Positions 31,339 through 32,421 of a stretch of DNA of 32,421 bases are shown here, piece by piece. Made by a program: the position numbers and the translations under genes. The first letter of the stretch is position 1. The number at the start of each line of letters is the position of its first letter. Source of the DNA: Deltaproteobacteria bacterium (lineage in GTDB: Bacteria > Myxococcota > B64-G9); contig JAUXGL010000032.1 of assembly GCA_030622135.1 (NCBI GenBank), positions 1 to 32,421 on the forward strand, given 5' to 3'. The notes under the pieces were generated by a model. It was not told where the DNA came from, did not search any database, and saw nothing but the letters and a program-made list of their open reading frames with translations.

Positions 31339-32328
31339 ATGCCAACTTTAAAGATAGACCACAACGACGCCGGGCAACGCCTGGGTCGGTATTTAAAAAA
31401 AGCCCTACCGGGAATGCCCGTAAACCACATTTTCAAGCTGCTGCGCACCCGCAAGGTGCGCGTGAACGGACACCGAGCCCGGAGCGATCTGATCCTAGAA
31501 AAAGGCGACGAGATCATCCTCCACATGGATGACACCCAGTTCAAGCAAGATTCCCGCCGGCGCAAGCGCAAGGCCACCGGCATGGACTTCACGGTCGTCT
31601 TAGAAGATGAGCACCTGCTGGTGGTCTCCAAGCCACCCTTCATCCCGGTCCACCCGGGAGCGGGACACACGCACAACTCCCTGATCGACCAGGTCCACGC
31701 CTACCTGGAGGCGCAAACCTGCCCGGACGTCTTCCGCCCCTCCCTGGCCCACCGCCTCGACCGGGACACCTCGGGCCTGCTGCTGATAGGCAAGAGCGTC
31801 TCCGTCCTCCAGAAACTTTCCCGCATGTTAAAGGAAGGCCGGGTGGAAAAACGCTACCTGGCCCTGGCCGCGGGCATACCCGAGCCGAAGAAGGGCACCT
31901 GGGAGTTCGAGGTAAAGCGAAGAGACGTCCCGGGTAAAAGCACCGGTGGGCCGCGCGGCCGGAAAGACCAAGCCGGCCGTACCTCCTACCGCGTGGCCAC
32001 CACCAGAAAGCTCAGCCAGGAAAAGGGCCCGCCCATCGATGTAAGCCTGCTGGTCCTGAAACTGCATACCGGCCGCACCCACCAGATCCGCTCCCATTTG
32101 AACCAGGCCGGCCACCCCCTCGCCGGCGACATCCGTTACGGGGACCGGCTACTGAACAAGTTACTGAGAAAACGCTACAATCTCCGCCGGCAGTTCCTCC
32201 ACGCCTTCCGTCTGGGATTCACCCACCCCGAGACCGGCAAGAAACTCAACCTCGCGGATCCCTACCCGCAGGATCTGAAATCCATCGCACAAAGCCTGAG
32301 ACTGGGCCGTGATCTCCCACCCCGTTAA
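31339..32328 (+). CDS. RluC/RluD-type rRNA pseudouridine synthase
   Basis: This 329-residue enzyme has an N-terminal S4 RNA-binding domain (RLGRYLKKALPGMPVNHIFK, RTRKVRVNG) and an RluA-family catalytic domain. The catalytic aspartate is Asp141 in AHRLDRDTSG. Other family motifs are VVSKPPFIPVHPG, EKRYLALAAG and LHTGRTHQIRSHL. RluC and RluD convert specific uridines of 23S rRNA to pseudouridine; which site is used here cannot be decided by eye, so no symbol is given. The ATG at 31339 has GGAGG 7 bases upstream, which settles the start over an in-frame ATG or GTG earlier. A possible structured leader of the next gene follows its stop. Confidence 0.93.
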   Translation: MPTLKIDHNDAGQRLGRYLKKALPGMPVNHIFKLLRTRKVRVNGHRARSDLILEKGDEIILHMDDTQFKQDSRRRKRKATGMDFTVVLEDEHLLVVSKPPFIPVHPGAGHTHNSLIDQVHAYLEAQTCPDVFRPSLAHRLDRDTSGLLLIGKSVSVLQKLSRMLKEGRVEKRYLALAAGIPEPKKGTWEFEVKRRDVPGKSTGGPRGRKDQAGRTSYRVATTRKLSQEKGPPIDVSLLVLKLHTGRTHQIRSHLNQAGHPLAGDIRYGDRLLNKLLRKRYNLRRQFLHAFRLGFTHPETGKKLNLADPYPQDLKSIAQSLRLGRDLPPR

Positions 32329-32336
32329 ATGAAAAT

Positions 32337-32405
32337 ACCTCATTGTTTCCCGGAAACCGGGATGTTAGAGTTGTGGTATCGACCAACAACCTTCACCAAT
32401 GAGGT
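32337..32405 (+). promoter_or_regulatory. Candidate three-way-junction RNA masking a ribosome binding site
   Basis: A 9-bp outer stem pairs ACCTCATTG (32337-32345) with CAATGAGGT (32397-32405). Inside are two hairpins: TCCCGG (32348-32353) with CCGGGA (32357-32362) around AAA, and GTTGTGGT (32370-32377) with ACCAACAAC (32382-32390) around ATCG, with one bulged A. The 3' arm contains GAGGT, which would be the ribosome binding site of an ATG at 32415. The fold would therefore hide that site. It resembles no riboswitch class I know. The first hairpin alone could be a weak terminator of the upstream gene. Confidence 0.45.
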
Positions 32406-32414
32406 GATCGAAAT

Positions 32415-32421
32415 ATGCCAC
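32415..32421 (+). CDS. Possible start of a gene running off the window
   Basis: An ATG at 32415 lies 8 bases after GAGGTG, an excellent ribosome binding site, but only the first two codons are inside the window. Nothing can be said about the product. Confidence 0.35.

Overview
The window is GC-rich DNA, densely packed with genes, and looks like a chromosomal segment of a delta-proteobacterial or Myxococcota-like organism. This rests on a transmembrane Ser/Thr kinase with an HRDVSPHN catalytic loop and C-terminal PEGA domains, a second PEGA protein, a MopE-type Cys/Asp motif followed by cysteine-rich repeats, P-domain and InlB-type lipoproteins, and many signal-peptide proteins with Pro-rich linkers. 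No rRNA, tRNA, CRISPR array, intact transposase or phage gene was seen. Taxonomy is inferred from family content only.

Layout. Positions 1-3410 (minus strand) hold bioY, a PEGA-domain Ser/Thr kinase and a SnoaL-like protein, in that order of transcription and probably one operon. A candidate promoter with an overlapping inverted repeat lies upstream of bioY. Positions 3772-14183 (plus strand) hold a lipoprotein with two P domains, a TPR-like membrane protein, a large cysteine-rich lipoprotein, an iron-type alcohol dehydrogenase, a HAD hydrolase interrupted by an amber codon, a class I glutamine amidotransferase, the two ends of an organophosphate-type MFS permease, and an M19 dipeptidase. Positions 14184-16477 (minus) hold serA and an overlapping metallo-beta-lactamase-fold hydrolase. 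Positions 16550-18870 (plus) hold a polytopic acyltransferase-like protein overlapping a secreted class A beta-lactamase-like serine hydrolase. Positions 18892-23562 (minus) hold an InlB/FN3-like lipoprotein with visibly lower GC, a 528-base gene-free stretch, and a DinG/XPD-type helicase. Positions 23788-29589 (plus) hold a three-gene cluster: a HAD-phosphatase lipoprotein, a CAP-domain protein and a 1027-residue protein. Positions 29601-32328 hold a PEGA protein (minus), then trmL and an RluC/RluD-type pseudouridine synthase (plus). The last 90 bases can fold into a three-way junction that would mask the ribosome binding site of a gene starting at the window edge.

How the genes may work together. 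Housekeeping functions (biotin uptake, serine synthesis, tRNA and rRNA modification, DNA repair) alternate with envelope and signalling genes. The most unusual item is the 1027-residue protein. It appears to carry a class III nucleotidyl cyclase-like domain split by a coiled-coil insertion of about 150 residues. Its metal aspartates and transition-state Asn/Arg are kept, while the purine-selecting residues are changed. It sits directly downstream of two exported proteins. A second theme is short repeats and palindromes inside Pro-rich linkers, read in different frames in different places. A third is local gene decay around 11.0-13.0 kb. All functional statements come from motif recognition by eye; no database search was run.
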